Origin: an uncultured Eubacterium sp.
GTDB lineage: Bacteria > Bacillota > Clostridia > Oscillospirales > Acutalibacteraceae
Direction: 5' to 3'
Length of the DNA stretch: 23,199 nucleotides
Assembly (NCBI GenBank): GCA_910577195.1
Contig: CAJTLP010000011.1
Coordinates: forward strand, 1-23,199
The position numbers and the translations under genes were made by a program. Each line of letters starts with the position of its first letter. Within the stretch, counting starts at the first letter, position 1. This document shows, piece after piece, positions 21,519 to 23,199 of this stretch. The notes under the pieces are model-generated. The model was not told the DNA's origin, did not search any database, and saw only the letters and a list, made by a program, of their open reading frames with translations.

Positions 21519-22949
21519 ATGACTGAAAATCAAATAAAAACAGAATCGGCACTTATAAAAAAAGTAGGAGACATTGCAAATGTTATGGCTGCAGCAGGTG
21601 TAAGTTTTACAGATTATATCACACAGCTTACATATATTCTTTTTCTCAAAATGGATGACGAAAAAGAAGAAGCAACAGGCATTGCAAGCACCATTCCTGA
21701 CGATTATAAATGGAAAAACCTTGTTGAATTAAGCGGAACGGATTTAATTGAAAAGTATGAAGAAATCTTAAAAGAACTTGCAAAAGAAGATGGATTAATC
21801 GGCACAATTTTCACAAAAGCGTCAAACAAAATTGACAGCCCAGTAAAACTTGCAAAAATCATTGATATGGTTAATGCAGAAAACTGGTATATGATGGAAG
21901 GAGATCTGAAAGGTGCTATATACGAATCTATTCTTGAAAAGAATGGACAAGATAGAAAAAGTGGTGCAGGTCAGTACTTTACTCCTCGTGCTTTAATAAA
22001 AGCAATGGTTGATGTTGCAGATCCTAAAATAACAGAAACCGTAGCTGATCCTGCTTGTGGTACAGGTGGCTTTTTACTTGCAGCATATGAACATATGAAA
22101 ACGCAGAGTAAAGATATTGCAAAGCAAAAATTCTTGAAAAACAATGCATTTTTCGGTGCGGATAACACACCGCTTGTTGTTACGCTTGCCTCGATGAATC
22201 TGTATTTGCACGATATCGGAACGCAAAAAAGTCCGATTAACTGTCAGGATTCTTTAACCGAAAATTACGATGATGCAATGTATGATGTTATTCTTGCAAA
22301 TCCTCCTTTTGGTACAAGACCGCAGGGTAGCGGCGAAGTATCTACCATTCGTACCGACTTTATAAAAACATCGGATAATCAGGTTAATTTCTTGCAGCAT
22401 ATTATGTCCATTGTAAAAACAGGCGGTCGTGTTGCTGTTGTATTGCCCGACAATGTATTAACTGATGGAAATGCAACAGCAAAAGTGCGTGAAAAATTAT
22501 TAAAGGAATTCAATCTTCACACAATTCTCCGATTACCAACTGGAATCTTCTACGCTGGTGGTGTAAAGACTAATGTTCTATTCTTTGAAAAGGGCGCACA
22601 AACAAAAGACATTTGGGTATATGATTATCGTACTGGTGTTAAACACACTATGGCTACAAAACCTATGACTCGTGCTCATCTTGATGATTTTGTTGAATGT
22701 TATTGTTCAGGACATATGGCTGATAGAAAGGCTACATATTCTGAAGAGAATCCTAATGGTAGATGGAGAAAATTTACACAAGAAGAAGTCTATTCACGAG
22801 ATCAGTTAAAACTTGATTTTAAGTGGATAGATTTAACAGAAAAGGATGACAGAACCATAACAGAACTTTTAAGTGATATGCAAACGAAAGCAAATGCTAT
22901 TCATGATGCTGTTTCAAAGCTTCAGGATATTCTTGGGGGACTTGAATAA
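21519..22949 (+). CDS. hsdM: Type I DNA methyltransferase M subunit
   Basis: HsdM methylates adenine (N6) in the sequence chosen by HsdS and protects host DNA. The 476-residue protein has an N-terminal HsdM_N helical domain (about 5-130), the linker GQYFTPR (151-157), SAM-binding motif I DPACGTGGF (177-185) and catalytic motif IV NPPF (261-264), the N6-adenine signature. A C-terminal helical segment that contacts HsdS follows. It starts two bases after the hsdR stop with AAGGGTGG overlapping the end of hsdR, and its stop overlaps the next start (TAATG), so all three genes are tightly coupled. It looks intact. Confidence 0.97.
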   Translation: MTENQIKTESALIKKVGDIANVMAAAGVSFTDYITQLTYILFLKMDDEKEEATGIASTIPDDYKWKNLVELSGTDLIEKYEEILKELAKEDGLIGTIFTKASNKIDSPVKLAKIIDMVNAENWYMMEGDLKGAIYESILEKNGQDRKSGAGQYFTPRALIKAMVDVADPKITETVADPACGTGGFLLAAYEHMKTQSKDIAKQKFLKNNAFFGADNTPLVVTLASMNLYLHDIGTQKSPINCQDSLTENYDDAMYDVILANPPFGTRPQGSGEVSTIRTDFIKTSDNQVNFLQHIMSIVKTGGRVAVVLPDNVLTDGNATAKVREKLLKEFNLHTILRLPTGIFYAGGVKTNVLFFEKGAQTKDIWVYDYRTGVKHTMATKPMTRAHLDDFVECYCSGHMADRKATYSEENPNGRWRKFTQEEVYSRDQLKLDFKWIDLTEKDDRTITELLSDMQTKANAIHDAVSKLQDILGGLE

Positions 22950-23199
22950 TGATTGATACAAAAGCATTAAGAGAAAAGGTACTCGATCTTGCGATTCGTG
23001 GTAAACTTGTACCGCAAGATCCAAACGATGAACCGGCTTCTGTACTTTTGGAGCGTATTCGTGCAGAAAAGCAGCAAATGGTCAAAGATGGAAAACTCAA
23101 ACCAAAAGATATAAAAAACGATACAATTATCTTTAAAGGTGAGGATAATTTACATTATGAGCAGTTCCAGGATGGAACAGTGAAATGTATAGAAGACGA
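22949..23199 (+). CDS. hsdS: Type I restriction specificity subunit S, N-terminal part
   Basis: HsdS reads the DNA target for the whole complex. Only the first 83 codons are in the window; the frame is open to the right edge. The start, MIDTKALREKVLDLAIRGKL, followed by VPQDPNDEPASVLLERIRAEK, is the helical segment usual at the beginning of this S-subunit type, before the first target-recognition domain. Its ATG overlaps the hsdM stop. The recognition domains, and therefore the target sequence, are outside the window. Confidence 0.92.
   Translation, partial: MIDTKALREKVLDLAIRGKLVPQDPNDEPASVLLERIRAEKQQMVKDGKLKPKDIKNDTIIFKGEDNLHYEQFQDGTVKCIED

Overview
The window reads as chromosomal DNA of an AT-rich, spore-forming member of the Clostridia (Firmicutes), most likely a gut Oscillospiraceae/Ruminococcaceae-type bacterium. 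The evidence is the spore genes gpr, spoIIP and an alpha/beta-type SASP, strong Shine-Dalgarno sites, consensus sigma-A-like promoters, and decayed clostridial-type [FeFe]-hydrogenase genes. This assignment is inferred from gene content only; species cannot be named. No rRNA, tRNA or CRISPR array was recognised.

Layout. (1) 1-3310, core region: a minus-strand promoter leaving the left edge; the sporulation operon gpr-spoIIP-small ORF (minus); divergent rpsT (plus) with promoter and terminator; and a small membrane protein. (2) 3384-5080: an ASCH-domain protein, a chimeric GNAT remnant and a patatin-like lipase, closed by a strong bidirectional hairpin. (3) 5149-9241 (minus): an XRE regulator with self-type operators, a two-gene Fe-S assembly operon (SufC plus one SufB/D protein, a minimal SUF-like set) and a Gfo/Idh/MocA oxidoreductase. 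(4) 9296-11783 (minus): the collapsed remains of an [FeFe]-hydrogenase locus. A stop-interrupted HydC is fused to a truncated HydB. It is followed by HydE with an internal deletion and a nonsense codon, the first 20 or so codons of HydG, and HydF with its P-loop and cluster-binding half deleted plus a frameshift. No hydA is left. A Rex-like palindrome still sits upstream. (5) 11784-12580: a gene-poor stretch holding two copies of a repeat whose identical cores lie exactly 500 bp apart. The second copy forms the 3' end of an SASP gene, replacing its normal C-terminus.

(6) 12560-23199, accessory or defence-type island. It contains a two-gene HipA-like kinase system with the N-terminal kinase subdomain carried on the HTH partner, a SWIM zinc-finger protein, a Fic protein and a RhuM-family protein. 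Next is a small operon of DUF1653, a membrane-anchored DUF4258-like protein and a NERD nuclease broken by one TAG codon. Reading divergently is a type I restriction-modification operon hsdR-hsdM-hsdS, with hsdS running off the right edge. Most units here have their own near-consensus promoter, often with inverted or direct repeats around it, as expected for self-regulated toxin-antitoxin-like cassettes.

The most notable signal is repeated gene loss by clean deletion. Several junctions join two genes, or two distant parts of one gene, and often remain in frame. The second is the compact HTH/HipA-kinase and SWIM/Fic/RhuM cluster, which may hold poorly described toxin-antitoxin or defence modules.
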